Assembly: GCF_001545035.1 (NCBI RefSeq)
Contig: NZ_FCOJ02000003.1
Span: 124,001 to 188,000 of the forward strand
Length of the DNA stretch: 64,000 bases
Direction of reading: 5' to 3'
Source of the DNA: Caballeronia glebae
GTDB lineage: Bacteria > Pseudomonadota > Gammaproteobacteria > Burkholderiales > Burkholderiaceae
Numbering within the stretch: position 1 is the first letter of the stretch; the number at the start of each line of letters is the position of its first letter. The position numbers were made by a program, and so were the translations under genes. The notes below the pieces were generated by a model. That model was given only the letters and a program-made list of their open reading frames with translations, had not been told where the DNA came from and searched no databases. This document shows, one piece after another, positions 24,957 to 32,570 of the stretch.

Positions 24957-25946
24957 ATGAATACACTTAGCATGCCTGATCGAATCGATTCCGCCGACGC
25001 AACGCTTGCGCTCACCGTCGCCGACAAACGCGAAATCGCCGAAGATATCTTTCTGTTCGAACTGCGCGCCGGCGATGGCGGCACGTTGCCGCCCTTCACT
25101 GCCGGCGCGCATTTGCTAGTGAAAACGCCCGCTGGCATCGCCCGACGCTATTCGCTCTGCAACGATCCCGCGCAACGAGATCGCTATGTGATCGCCGTGA
25201 AACGCGACGCCGCGGGCGGCGGCGGCTCGCTCAGCATGGCCCACGATGTTCAGGTCGGCACGACGCTCGAAGTCTCGTCGCCGCTCAACTACTTCCCGCT
25301 CTCGGGCGATGCATCGCGCTATCTGCTGATCGCGGGCGGCATCGGCATCACGCCGATGCGCGCGATGATGGCCGAAATCGCAGCACGTGGCGCGCATTTC
25401 GACGTGATCTATTGCACGCGCTCGCCCGAATCGACCGCATTTCTCGACGAACTCAACGCAAGCGAGTTTGCCTCGCGCGTGCGCGTTCATCACGATTTCG
25501 GCGAGCGCGCGCAGTCGCTTCCGCTCGCGCCGCTCGTCGCCGAACGCGTCGGCGATACGCATATCTACTGCTGCGGCCCGCGCCCCCTGATGCAGGCGGT
25601 TCGCGACGCCGCTTCGCACTGGCCTTCTTCCGCCGTGCATTTCGAGGACTTCGGCACGAGTGCGCATGACAACGCGTCGGGCGACAAAGCCTTCACCGTG
25701 CGGCTCGCGAAGAGCGGCGGATGCGTGAACGTTGCGCCGGGCGAAACCATCCTCGATGCATTGCGCGCGAACGGTATCGACACGCCGAGTTCCTGCGAGG
25801 CCGGCACGTGCGGTTCGTGCAGAACGCGTCTGCTCGGGGGCGAAGCCGATCATCGCGATTTCGTCCTCGATGAAGACGAGCAAACGTCGGAAATCATGAT
25901 CTGTGTGTCGCGCGCGTGCTCGAATGAACTCGTCCTCGACATCTGA
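24957..25946 (+). CDS. Phthalate dioxygenase reductase-like FMN/2Fe-2S oxidoreductase A
   Basis: 329 residues in the PDR/VanB order: FMN domain (ARRYSLCND near residue 63), NADH domain (LLIAGGIGITPMRAMM near 124, IYCCGPRPLMQ near 205) and C-terminal plant-type ferredoxin (SSCEAGTCGSCRTRLLGG plus a later Cys in MICVSRAC). It transfers electrons from NADH to a Rieske oxygenase, most likely the divergent oxygenase A. It is third in the marR operon. A GTG at 24948 is in frame 3 codons upstream; the ATG at 24957 is chosen by similarity of position in the family. Confidence 0.9.
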   Translation: MNTLSMPDRIDSADATLALTVADKREIAEDIFLFELRAGDGGTLPPFTAGAHLLVKTPAGIARRYSLCNDPAQRDRYVIAVKRDAAGGGGSLSMAHDVQVGTTLEVSSPLNYFPLSGDASRYLLIAGGIGITPMRAMMAEIAARGAHFDVIYCTRSPESTAFLDELNASEFASRVRVHHDFGERAQSLPLAPLVAERVGDTHIYCCGPRPLMQAVRDAASHWPSSAVHFEDFGTSAHDNASGDKAFTVRLAKSGGCVNVAPGETILDALRANGIDTPSSCEAGTCGSCRTRLLGGEADHRDFVLDEDEQTSEIMICVSRACSNELVLDI

Positions 25947-25985
25947 TTCGCCGGCTCGACTACTCATAACTTTTTTCGACGCCAT

Positions 25986-26006
25986 AAGGCTTAGCTAAGC
26001 TTTTTT
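25986..26006 (+). terminator. Intrinsic terminator after the marR operon
   Basis: AAGGCTT (25986-25992) pairs with AAGCTTT (25997-26003; one G-T pair) around AGCT, followed by a T run to 26006. It lies 40 bases after the reductase stop. Confidence 0.7.
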
Positions 26007-26072
26007 CTCCGATGATTCACGGTTCAGTCGGCCGCTCGCGGCACTGCGCCCTGCTTTATTGGAGATTCGTTC

Positions 26073-26639
26073 ATGCGATATGAACCCGCGCCCGTCTATA
26101 ACGCGCCCGCCCGCTTACTTCACTGGGCCACCGCCCTGCTGTTGCTCATCCAGTATGTACTCGCCTGGACCATGCCCGACATGCATCGCGACACGCAACC
26201 AATCGGTCTGATTGCGTGGCACCTCGGTCTCGGCGTGGCGATCTTTCTGCTCGTACTCGTGCGGCTTCTCTGGCGCAGCGCGCACGCCGCACCGCCCGAG
26301 CCCGCAAGCTTGCCGCCCGCTCTGCGCGCGTTCGCGCGTTACACGCACTGGCTGCTCTATGCGTTGCTGATCGCGGTTCCGTTGATGGGCTGGGCCAATG
26401 CATCGTCACGCGACTGGCCCGTCTCGCTGCTCGCCCTCATGCCGATGCCTCCCCTCTCGCCCACCGGATCGCCCATCGGTCACGCGCTCGGCGACTGGCA
26501 TCGCAACTTTGCGTGGGTGCTGCTCGCGCTCGCCGGCCTGCATATCGCCGCGGCGCTGTTTCATCGATTCGTCTTGCGCGACAACACACTGACCCGCATG
26601 TTGCCGAAGCACCGCAAGCAAGCCGCGCCTAAACAATGA
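26073..26639 (+). CDS. Cytochrome b561 family membrane protein
   Basis: 188 residues with four membrane helices and the conserved haem-ligand histidines: ARLLHWATALLLLIQYVLAW (His in helix 1), IAWHLGLGVAIFLLVLVRLL (helix 2), YTHWLLYALLIAVPLMGW (helix 3) and WHRNFAWVLLALAGLHIAAA (helix 4). Members are di-haem quinol oxidases, some of which scavenge superoxide. It has TGGAGA upstream and appears monocistronic, between the catabolic operon terminator and the ferritin-like gene. Confidence 0.88.
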   Translation: MRYEPAPVYNAPARLLHWATALLLLIQYVLAWTMPDMHRDTQPIGLIAWHLGLGVAIFLLVLVRLLWRSAHAAPPEPASLPPALRAFARYTHWLLYALLIAVPLMGWANASSRDWPVSLLALMPMPPLSPTGSPIGHALGDWHRNFAWVLLALAGLHIAAALFHRFVLRDNTLTRMLPKHRKQAAPKQ

Positions 26640-26754
26640 CGACGATGAGACGCGATTCCATTCTCACTCACTGCGTATCGTAGGGTTATTAGCCGCGTGC
26701 CATGTCGTTCGTCTTTACTCTTGAGTCACGAAACGAACGATAAAAGGTGACGTC

Positions 26755-27879
26755 ATGGCGTCCCAGACAGAACTCAAGCGCTTCACTTCCAATCTCGCTG
26801 ACGAACTCGACAGCGCCGCGCTCTACGACACGCTCGCACAAGCGGAAAAGCAGGACGACAAGCGACGCGTCTACGCGGAACTGGCCGAGGCCGAGCGCCG
26901 TCATGCCGACATATGGGCCGCGAAATTGCGCGCGAATGGCGTGTCCGTTCGAACGCATCGCATCAGCGCGAAGACGCGCATCATGCGTGCGCTTGCACGG
27001 GCATTCGGACCGGATCTCGTATTGCGCTCCGTCGCCGCAAACGAAATGGCCGATCGCGACAAATACGCCGGTCAGCCCGATGCCGCGCAGATGTCGGCGG
27101 AGGAGCGGGATCACGCGGACATCGTGCAGGAGGTCGCGAATCGCAGCAAAGGCCTGAGCAAAGGCGGCGCGATCGCGGCGGCGGAAACGTGGCATCGCGG
27201 CGTGGCATCGGGCAACGATTTGCGTGCCGCCGTGCTCGGTGCGAACGATGGCCTCGTGTCGAACTTTTGCCTCATCATGGGCGTCGCGGGCGCGGGCAGC
27301 GACAGCCGGACAGTATTGCTCACGGCGTTCGCGGGACTTATCGCGGGCGCGGCCTCGATGGCGCTCGGCGAGTGGCTCTCGGTCACGAATGCGCGCGAAC
27401 TTGCACGCACGCAAATCGCGAAGGAAAAAGACGAACTCGATCATATGCCCGACGCCGAGCGGCACGAACTTGCGCTCATCTATCAGGCAAAGGGCATCGA
27501 CGCCACGCAAGCGAAGCGCCTTGCCGCTGAGATCATGCGCGACAAGGACAAGGCGCTCGATACGCTGACGCGCGAAGAACTCGGCATCGATCCGCGCGAG
27601 CTGGGCGGCAATCCCTGGACGGCCGCGCTCGCATCGTTCACGTTGTTCGCGGTGGGCGCGATCATTCCAGCTATCGCGTTCGTATGGGCGAGCGGCGTGG
27701 AAGGCATCGTGCAATGCATCGTGTTGAGTGGACTCGGGCTTGCCGGTATCGGCGTGTTCACGTCGCTGTTCAGCGGACGTGGCGCGATCTTCTCCGCCGT
27801 GCGGCAAGTGTTGATCGGGATGGTCGCGGCGGCCTGCACGTATGGCATCGGCAAGTTGCTGGGCGTGTCGCTTTCATGA
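26755..27879 (+). CDS. Membrane-bound ferritin-like/VIT1 fusion (MbfA-like iron exporter)
   Basis: 374 residues. Residues 1-150 form a ferritin/rubrerythrin-like four-helix domain with ExxH-type ligands (AEAERRHADIWAAKL and SAEERDHADIVQEV). Residues 160-374 are a VIT1/CCC1 domain with five helices (GANDGLVSNFCLIMGVAGAG, then GLIAGAASMALGEWLSV). This is the layout of MbfA from alpha-proteobacteria, where the ferritin domain and transporter export iron and protect against peroxide. Manganese is an alternative substrate. The start has AAAGGTGACGTC. It is monocistronic. Confidence 0.85.
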   Translation: MASQTELKRFTSNLADELDSAALYDTLAQAEKQDDKRRVYAELAEAERRHADIWAAKLRANGVSVRTHRISAKTRIMRALARAFGPDLVLRSVAANEMADRDKYAGQPDAAQMSAEERDHADIVQEVANRSKGLSKGGAIAAAETWHRGVASGNDLRAAVLGANDGLVSNFCLIMGVAGAGSDSRTVLLTAFAGLIAGAASMALGEWLSVTNARELARTQIAKEKDELDHMPDAERHELALIYQAKGIDATQAKRLAAEIMRDKDKALDTLTREELGIDPRELGGNPWTAALASFTLFAVGAIIPAIAFVWASGVEGIVQCIVLSGLGLAGIGVFTSLFSGRGAIFSAVRQVLIGMVAAACTYGIGKLLGVSLS

Positions 27880-27925
27880 ACGATGCGCCGCGTATTGAAG
27901 CGCACGGCGCATCGTGTTCGCGTCG

Positions 27926-28918
27926 TCAGATCTTGAACGACTCGAACGTTTCCGGCGCGAAGATTTCTTCCGGTTCGAGCCGGCGCTTCGACAAGCCCTG
28001 CTCGTATGAATAACGCAGGAAGGTACGCAGATTCTCGCGATTCCGGTCGAGACCATAGGGCCAGAAATCGTCGCCCATTTCCTGGCGCGTCTCTTCGACG
28101 TGCGCATTCAACCAGGGCAGCATCGACTTGAGCGCGGCCGTTTCGTTGAGATCCGCATACGTGCGGCGCTGCGACTCGATCAACGCCTTGTAGAGCGATT
28201 GCGCGGCCCAGCGATTCGCTTCATACACTTCGCGCTTGAGAACGACGGTATGCATGATGGGGAACATCTTCGTGTTGCGGAAGTACTGACGCTCCACGTC
28301 AATATAGTTTTCGAACAACCGCTTCACGCGCCCTTTGCCATTCACAAACGACGACGGCATACGCGCCGTATAGAGCGCGTCGATCTCGCCATCGAGAAGC
28401 ATCTGCGAAAGCGTCTTGTCCGCGCCGATCTGCTCGACGCGAATATTCGAAGGCAGATCGAGCTTCAATTTTTCGGGGCGATTCGGCTCTTCCTCGCCGC
28501 CGGTGTAATACGTGACGCTATCGACGGGCACGCCATAATGATCGGAGAGAATGCCGCGAATCCATACGGGCGCGGTCATCTGATACTCCGGATTGCCGAC
28601 GCGCTTGCCGATAAGATCCTGCGGCTTTTCGATGCCCGAATCCGCGTTCACATAGATGCACGAGTGACGGAAGAAACGCGATGGAAACACCGGAATCGCG
28701 ACGAACGGACGTGGTTCGCGAAAGCACGACATCGTATACGACGAAAGCGACATCTCCGATGCATCGAACTCGTTAAGACGCAGCATGCGAAAGAACGTCT
28801 CTTCCACGGGCATGTTCAGATAGTTGAGATCGATGCCATCCGGCTGCACGCTGCCGTCCATCAATGCGCGCGTGCGGTCGTAATTCCAGCATCCGAAGGT
28901 AAGTCTAAGCTTGGACAA
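27926..28918 (-). CDS. 4,5-dihydroxyphthalate decarboxylase-like protein, paralogue 2
   Basis: 330 residues, cytosolic, same family as 16159-17148. Family features: KLRLTFGCWNYDRTRALMDG, EETFFRMLRLNEFDASEMSL, FPSRFFRHSCIYVNADSGI, GKRVGNPEYQMTAPVWIRG and EMGDDFWPYGLDRNRENLRT. The periplasmic-binding fold without a signal peptide indicates an enzyme. I choose a TTG start at 28918 because CAGGAGCAGAAC stands just before it and the family begins with SKLRL; an in-frame ATG at 28951 has no ribosome binding site. It is last in the IclR-reductase-decarboxylase operon. The substrate probably differs from that of paralogue 1 since motifs such as the GG-EEEPNRPEK loop differ. Confidence 0.8.
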   Translation of the reverse strand: MSKLRLTFGCWNYDRTRALMDGSVQPDGIDLNYLNMPVEETFFRMLRLNEFDASEMSLSSYTMSCFREPRPFVAIPVFPSRFFRHSCIYVNADSGIEKPQDLIGKRVGNPEYQMTAPVWIRGILSDHYGVPVDSVTYYTGGEEEPNRPEKLKLDLPSNIRVEQIGADKTLSQMLLDGEIDALYTARMPSSFVNGKGRVKRLFENYIDVERQYFRNTKMFPIMHTVVLKREVYEANRWAAQSLYKALIESQRRTYADLNETAALKSMLPWLNAHVEETRQEMGDDFWPYGLDRNRENLRTFLRYSYEQGLSKRRLEPEEIFAPETFESFKI

Positions 28919-28975
28919 GTTCTGCTCCTGGCAGCGTGTGGGAATATTCATGCGATGCGTAACGTCGAGCGCGTA

Positions 28976-30016
28976 TCAATAGAACTGGTCGAAATGCACC
29001 TGTTCGAACGGAACTTTCAATGCGATCAACGCGCGCTGAATCGCCGTGCCCATTGCGGGCGGACCGGCGAAATAGATTTCCATGTCGCGCAGGTTATCGC
29101 CGAAGAGCGTTTCGGCAACGGTGTGAACGAAGCCGACGTGACCGTCCCATGCGGTTTCGCTATCGGGCACGACTTCGGAAACGGCCGCCTGAAAATGCAG
29201 GCGCTCGGCCCAACCCGGCAACGCTTCGAGCATGTCGCGGCCGCATACATCGCGTGGCGTGCGTCCGCCATAGAGAAAATGCAGCTTGATGCCATCGAGC
29301 GCGGGCTCGGCTGCGACGCCGCGAGCAATCGAGATCATCGGCGCGAGGCCGGAACCTCCGGCGATGCATAGAATGTCGCGCTTCACGTCGCGACGCAAAT
29401 AAGCCATGCCATACGGACCATCGATATCGATGCACGCGCCGATTTCGAGCGCATCGAAGAGCACGCCCGTGCCCAGCCCGTTCGCCACGCGTCGCACCTG
29501 AAAGTGCAGTTCGCGCGGCTTCTCGATGCCATCGGCGATATTGCTCATCGAATACGCGCGCTGCCCGTTCACGCCGGGCAGCTTCAGCAACGCATATTGG
29601 CCCGGTTCGAAGGGCATGTCGCCGGAGAGCGTGAAGCGAAACTCCTCGATATCGTGCGTGATTGCACGACGCTCGGTCAGCGTGCCGTTCACACGGCGCG
29701 GCGCATGCTTGGGCGCGTAATGCGCGGAAGGACGCATCTTGATCGTGCAATCGCCGCGCGGCGCGGTCTGACACCCGAGATAGCGGCGGCGTTCGCGGTC
29801 CTTCGCGGTCCAGCCGGGCGCCTCGGGCCATGCGACATCGACATCGCCTTCAATCAGTTCGAACTTGCAGTTGCCGCACGCGCCCACGTTGCATTCGTAG
29901 GGAAACGCGATGCCCGCGCGCAAGGCCGAGCGCAGCATCACATCGCCGGCCTCGCATTCGTAAGTCTGATCAGATGCTGCGAGCGTGATGCGATGTGCGT
30001 GGCCGTCCGAATGCAT
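28976..30016 (-). CDS. Ferredoxin-NAD(P)H reductase component (2Fe-2S/FAD) of oxygenase system B
   Basis: 346 residues. An N-terminal plant-type ferredoxin has Cys42, Cys47, Cys50 (ECNVGACGNC) and Cys82 (LGCQTAP). The FAD domain follows (GQRAYSMSN near residue 160), then the NAD domain (ILCIAGGSGLAPMISIARG near 217 and IYFAGPPAMGTAIQRAL near 318). The order 2Fe-2S, FAD, NAD is that of naphthalene-dioxygenase or toluene-monooxygenase reductases, unlike the PDR-type reductases at 24957 and 41893. It suits a three-component system using the Rieske ferredoxin at 36977. The ATG at 30016 has AAGGTGG upstream; an ATG 6 codons earlier does not. It follows iclR by 26 bases. Confidence 0.88.
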   Translation of the reverse strand: MHSDGHAHRITLAASDQTYECEAGDVMLRSALRAGIAFPYECNVGACGNCKFELIEGDVDVAWPEAPGWTAKDRERRRYLGCQTAPRGDCTIKMRPSAHYAPKHAPRRVNGTLTERRAITHDIEEFRFTLSGDMPFEPGQYALLKLPGVNGQRAYSMSNIADGIEKPRELHFQVRRVANGLGTGVLFDALEIGACIDIDGPYGMAYLRRDVKRDILCIAGGSGLAPMISIARGVAAEPALDGIKLHFLYGGRTPRDVCGRDMLEALPGWAERLHFQAAVSEVVPDSETAWDGHVGFVHTVAETLFGDNLRDMEIYFAGPPAMGTAIQRALIALKVPFEQVHFDQFY

Positions 30017-30042
30017 GAATCCACCTTGTCTCAAGAGTTATT

Positions 30043-30864
30043 TCATAGCGGCCTGTGGTATCCGAGCGTTGCGGAAATGCCTTCGGCCGCGGTAAGCAAA
30101 TGCGGCACCGCTGCGCGCAGCGCCTTCTTCGTGAGCCGTTGCGCCGGCCCGCCGACACCGACAGCCGCCACCACGTTGCCCGTGATATCGCGCACGGGCG
30201 CCGCGATGCCACGCATGCCGACCTCCGACTCTTCGTCGTCGATCGAATAACCTTCGCGGCGCGCGGCGTCCAGCGCCTTCAGAAACACTTGCGTGTCGGT
30301 GTTGGTCTTCGGCGTGCGCGCAACGAGACCTTCCTTCAACACGCGCGAAACCACATCGGGCGTACGCGACGCGAGCAGCACATGACCTTCTGCGGTGCAG
30401 AACGCGGGCTTGCGCACCCCGATATACGAACGCATGCGGATCGCCTGATCGCTTTCGAGATTGAACAGGTACACGATGCTCGTATCGTCCAGCACCGCGA
30501 GATGCACGGTTTCGTCGGTGTGCTCGCGCAGCACGTGCAGAAACGGCACGGCCTGCTTCGTCACATCGAAGCGCCGCCGCACGAGCGCGCCCAGCGTGAA
30601 CAACTGAATGCCGAGCCGATAGCGCCCGTTATCCGCGTTCTGCTCCAGCATGCCCTCGGCCAGCAACGCGCTTGCGAGCCGATGCGCCGTGCTCTTCGCG
30701 ATACCCATGCGCTTCGCCAGCACGCTGATGCCCAACTCCGGCTCATGCTCCGAGAACACCTTCAACAACTGGAGCGCCGCCGTCACCGAAGACAGGCGCT
30801 GCGGCCCTTCGTCTTTCTCCTGCGCCTTGCCTGCTTCGACCTGCGTTACGTCCGATTTCGCCAA
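30043..30864 (-). CDS. IclR family regulator of oxygenase system B
   Basis: About 273 residues. The N-terminal helix-turn-helix is VTAALQLLKVFSEHEPELGI then VLAKRMGIAKSTAHRLASAL; the effector domain contains FCTAEGHVLLAS and MRGIAAPVRDITGNVVAAVG. No ATG lies before the domain, so the start is non-ATG: TTG at 30864 has GTGGAG 6 bases upstream, while TTG at 30885 has no site. It heads an operon with the reductase and decarboxylase. A 9-bp-arm palindrome at 30894-30918 lies directly before the start, and related sites precede the porin and oxygenase B, pointing to autoregulation and a small regulon. Confidence 0.88.
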   Translation of the reverse strand: MAKSDVTQVEAGKAQEKDEGPQRLSSVTAALQLLKVFSEHEPELGISVLAKRMGIAKSTAHRLASALLAEGMLEQNADNGRYRLGIQLFTLGALVRRRFDVTKQAVPFLHVLREHTDETVHLAVLDDTSIVYLFNLESDQAIRMRSYIGVRKPAFCTAEGHVLLASRTPDVVSRVLKEGLVARTPKTNTDTQVFLKALDAARREGYSIDDEESEVGMRGIAAPVRDITGNVVAAVGVGGPAQRLTKKALRAAVPHLLTAAEGISATLGYHRPL

Positions 30865-30893
30865 AATATACTCCACGAAATACAATAATGGAA

Positions 30894-30918
30894 TAGCGTT
30901 CCGTATATAGGAACGCTA
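30894..30918. promoter_or_regulatory. IclR operator 1 (upstream of iclR operon)
   Basis: Perfect 9-bp arms TAGCGTTCC (30894-30902) and GGAACGCTA (30910-30918) around GTATATA. It lies 30 bases upstream of the iclR start. The core GCGTTCC-N7-GGAACGC recurs at 37371-37391 and, degenerate, at 31096-31116. Confidence 0.75.
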
Positions 30919-31045
30919 CGAATTTAGTATCGCCGCCGGCGGAACTGTTACCTCACGATGCAAAAACAACGGATCGTTCGAATTCCGGACGGCTACGTGC
31001 AACACGAATGCGTAATAACCCTGACAAGCTTTCGAACCGCTTGAC

Positions 31046-31057
31046 TTAGGGACCTAA
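31046..31057. promoter_or_regulatory. MarR-type palindrome TTAGGGACCTAA upstream of porin
   Basis: Differs by one central base from the operator of oxygenase A (TTAGGTACCTAA) and fits TTAGKKAYCTAA with the marR operator. A TTGACT that could be a -35 overlaps its left end; no good -10 follows. It is about 290 bases upstream of the porin start. Confidence 0.55.
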
Positions 31058-31095
31058 ACAAAGCGAAACTCAGTTCGTGCCATTTTAGCAGACCA

Positions 31096-31116
31096 GCGTT
31101 CTGCATAGAGGAACAA
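31096..31116. promoter_or_regulatory. Degenerate IclR operator upstream of porin
   Basis: GCGTTCT (31096-31102), spacer GCATAGA, GGAACAA (31110-31116). Eleven of the fourteen arm bases match GCGTTCC/GGAACGC, and the 7-base spacing is exact. Confidence 0.55.
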
Positions 31117-31299
31117 AATAGCAGTCCCCGATTTTCACCGGCCACGCCATCGCAGAGCCATCGACATAGGCGGCGCCACGCCGCGAAAGTAATCGAACAT
31201 TCGTAAATGAAAGCGCTCAAGGAAGCGCGCAAGACGCGAATACCGTTAGGCATACGAAATTAAAGCGTCGACATAAAAAAGATTCCGCAGCAAAGCATC

Positions 31300-31318
31300 C
31301 CGGTTCGGAAACAACCGG
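31300..31318 (+). promoter_or_regulatory. Leader hairpin before porin gene
   Basis: CCGGTT (31300-31305) and AACCGG (31313-31318) form 6-bp perfect arms with a 7-nt loop, 30 bases before the porin ATG. It may be an mRNA stabiliser or an operator. Confidence 0.35.
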
Positions 31319-31348
31319 CATCACTATGAATCAAGGGACGGAGACCCC

Positions 31349-32485
31349 ATGAAAAAGACAGCGCTGTTTCTCGCACTTCCCATGCTGGCAGGCGTCGGCG
31401 TGGCGCATGCCCAAAGCTCGGTGACGTTGTACGGGCTGCTCGATGCCGGTGTGGTTTATATCAACAATCAGTCGGGCCATGCGAACGTCGAGACGGTGAC
31501 GGGGCAAACGAACGGCAGCCGCTGGGGTTTGCGCGGTTCGGAAGATCTCGGTGGCGGCATGAAGGCGATATTCACGCTCGAAAACGGCTTCGATACGTCC
31601 AACGGCAAACTGCTGCAAGGCGGACGCGAGTTCGGCCGGCAAGCGTTCGTCGGATTGTCGAGCCCTTACGGCACGGTCACGCTCGGCCGCCAATACGATC
31701 CGATGACCGAATGGATCGGCGAGATCGCGGCGACTTCACTGTGGGCATGGGTCGGCACGCATCCGGGCGACTTCGATAACCTCAACTCGAACTTCCGCGT
31801 GAACAATGCGGTGAAGTACATGTCGCCGAATCTGTACGGGCTGCGTCTGTCGGGCATCTTCGCGCCCGGCGGCGTCGCGGGCAACTTCGGATCGAACCGT
31901 ATCTACACGCTTGCCGCGTCGTACGTGAATGGTCCGATCAGCGCGGCGATCGCCTACGACAACGTGAACAACCCATCGGTCTCCGCCTACGACGGCACCG
32001 TGAACCCCGGCCAGCCAGGTTATACATCGCCGGGCAAGAGTCCCGTATATAGCGGCTATGCATCGGCGAACTCGGTGGAAATCTTCGGCGCGGGCATTTC
32101 GTATAGCTTCGGCGCGGGCAAGGTCGGCTTCGTCTATACGAACACGCGCTTCAACGACATCCTGCGCACGCCGACCACGCCGAATACCGGCAAGGCCACG
32201 TTCAACAGTTATGAAATAAACGCGCGCTATTTCGTGATTCCGACATTGCAGATCGCCGCCTCTTTCGATTACACGAAGGCTGAATCGGCGAAGTACGAGC
32301 AAGTGGATTTCGGGCCCGACTACTTCATCTCGAAGCGCACCGACCTGAACCTCGTCGGTGTATGGCAGCACGCATCGGGCATCGATTCGACGGGCAAGTC
32401 CGCCGTCGCGGCAATCGGCTCGCTCGGCCAGTCCACGACGCCGAATCAAGTGGCGGTCAAGCTCTCGCTGCGTCATCGCTTCTAA
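31349..32485 (+). CDS. Gram-negative outer-membrane porin (Burkholderia OmpC-like)
   Basis: 378 residues, normal for Burkholderia trimeric porins. A Sec signal peptide (MKKTALFLALPMLAGVGVAHA) is followed by QSSVTLYGLLDAGVVYINNQ and GSRWGLRGSEDLGGGMKAIF; it ends in the beta-barrel C-terminal pattern KLSLRHRF with terminal Phe. It should let small acids through the outer membrane. The gene stands upstream of an ABC importer operon and carries both MarR-type and IclR-type candidate operators, so it probably serves uptake for the aromatic systems. GACGGAGACC precedes the ATG. Confidence 0.93.
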   Translation: MKKTALFLALPMLAGVGVAHAQSSVTLYGLLDAGVVYINNQSGHANVETVTGQTNGSRWGLRGSEDLGGGMKAIFTLENGFDTSNGKLLQGGREFGRQAFVGLSSPYGTVTLGRQYDPMTEWIGEIAATSLWAWVGTHPGDFDNLNSNFRVNNAVKYMSPNLYGLRLSGIFAPGGVAGNFGSNRIYTLAASYVNGPISAAIAYDNVNNPSVSAYDGTVNPGQPGYTSPGKSPVYSGYASANSVEIFGAGISYSFGAGKVGFVYTNTRFNDILRTPTTPNTGKATFNSYEINARYFVIPTLQIAASFDYTKAESAKYEQVDFGPDYFISKRTDLNLVGVWQHASGIDSTGKSAVAAIGSLGQSTTPNQVAVKLSLRHRF

Positions 32486-32506
32486 GCGACGCTGCATGAA
32501 TGACGT

Positions 32507-32524
32507 GCGGCGCGCGAGCGCCGC
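32507..32524 (+). terminator. GC-rich hairpin after porin
   Basis: GCGGCGC (32507-32513) and GCGCCGC (32518-32524) with a GCGA loop. No T tract, so partial read-through into the ABC operon is plausible. Confidence 0.5.
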
Positions 32525-32570
32525 GGCTCACAAGTAATGCGCGACAGATGTTCGATCAAGGAGACAAGCA

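Larger units (their letters stand above)
30919..31348. other. Regulatory region between iclR and the porin gene
   Basis: This 430-bp stretch has no supported gene; an 86-codon leftward frame at 30993-31253 shows no family features or ribosome binding site. It carries a MarR-type palindrome (31046), a degenerate IclR operator (31096) and a leader hairpin (31300), each listed separately. The length is generous for a single porin promoter and fits multi-regulator control. Confidence 0.6.

Noticed and set aside
25987..26003. GCTTAGCTAAGC palindrome as a fourth MarR operator
   Set aside because: Its TTAG and CTAA halves touch directly, giving 8 rather than 12 bases, and it is followed by a T run after an operon end, so it is better read as a terminator.
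27926..28918. ABC transporter substrate-binding protein call for the decarboxylase-like genes (also 16159-17148)
   Set aside because: No signal peptide or lipobox, no adjacent permease, and motif order matching dihydroxyphthalate decarboxylases.
30993..31253. 86-codon leftward frame upstream of the porin
   Set aside because: No ribosome binding site, odd composition with many Cys and Trp, and it overlaps the regulatory sites.
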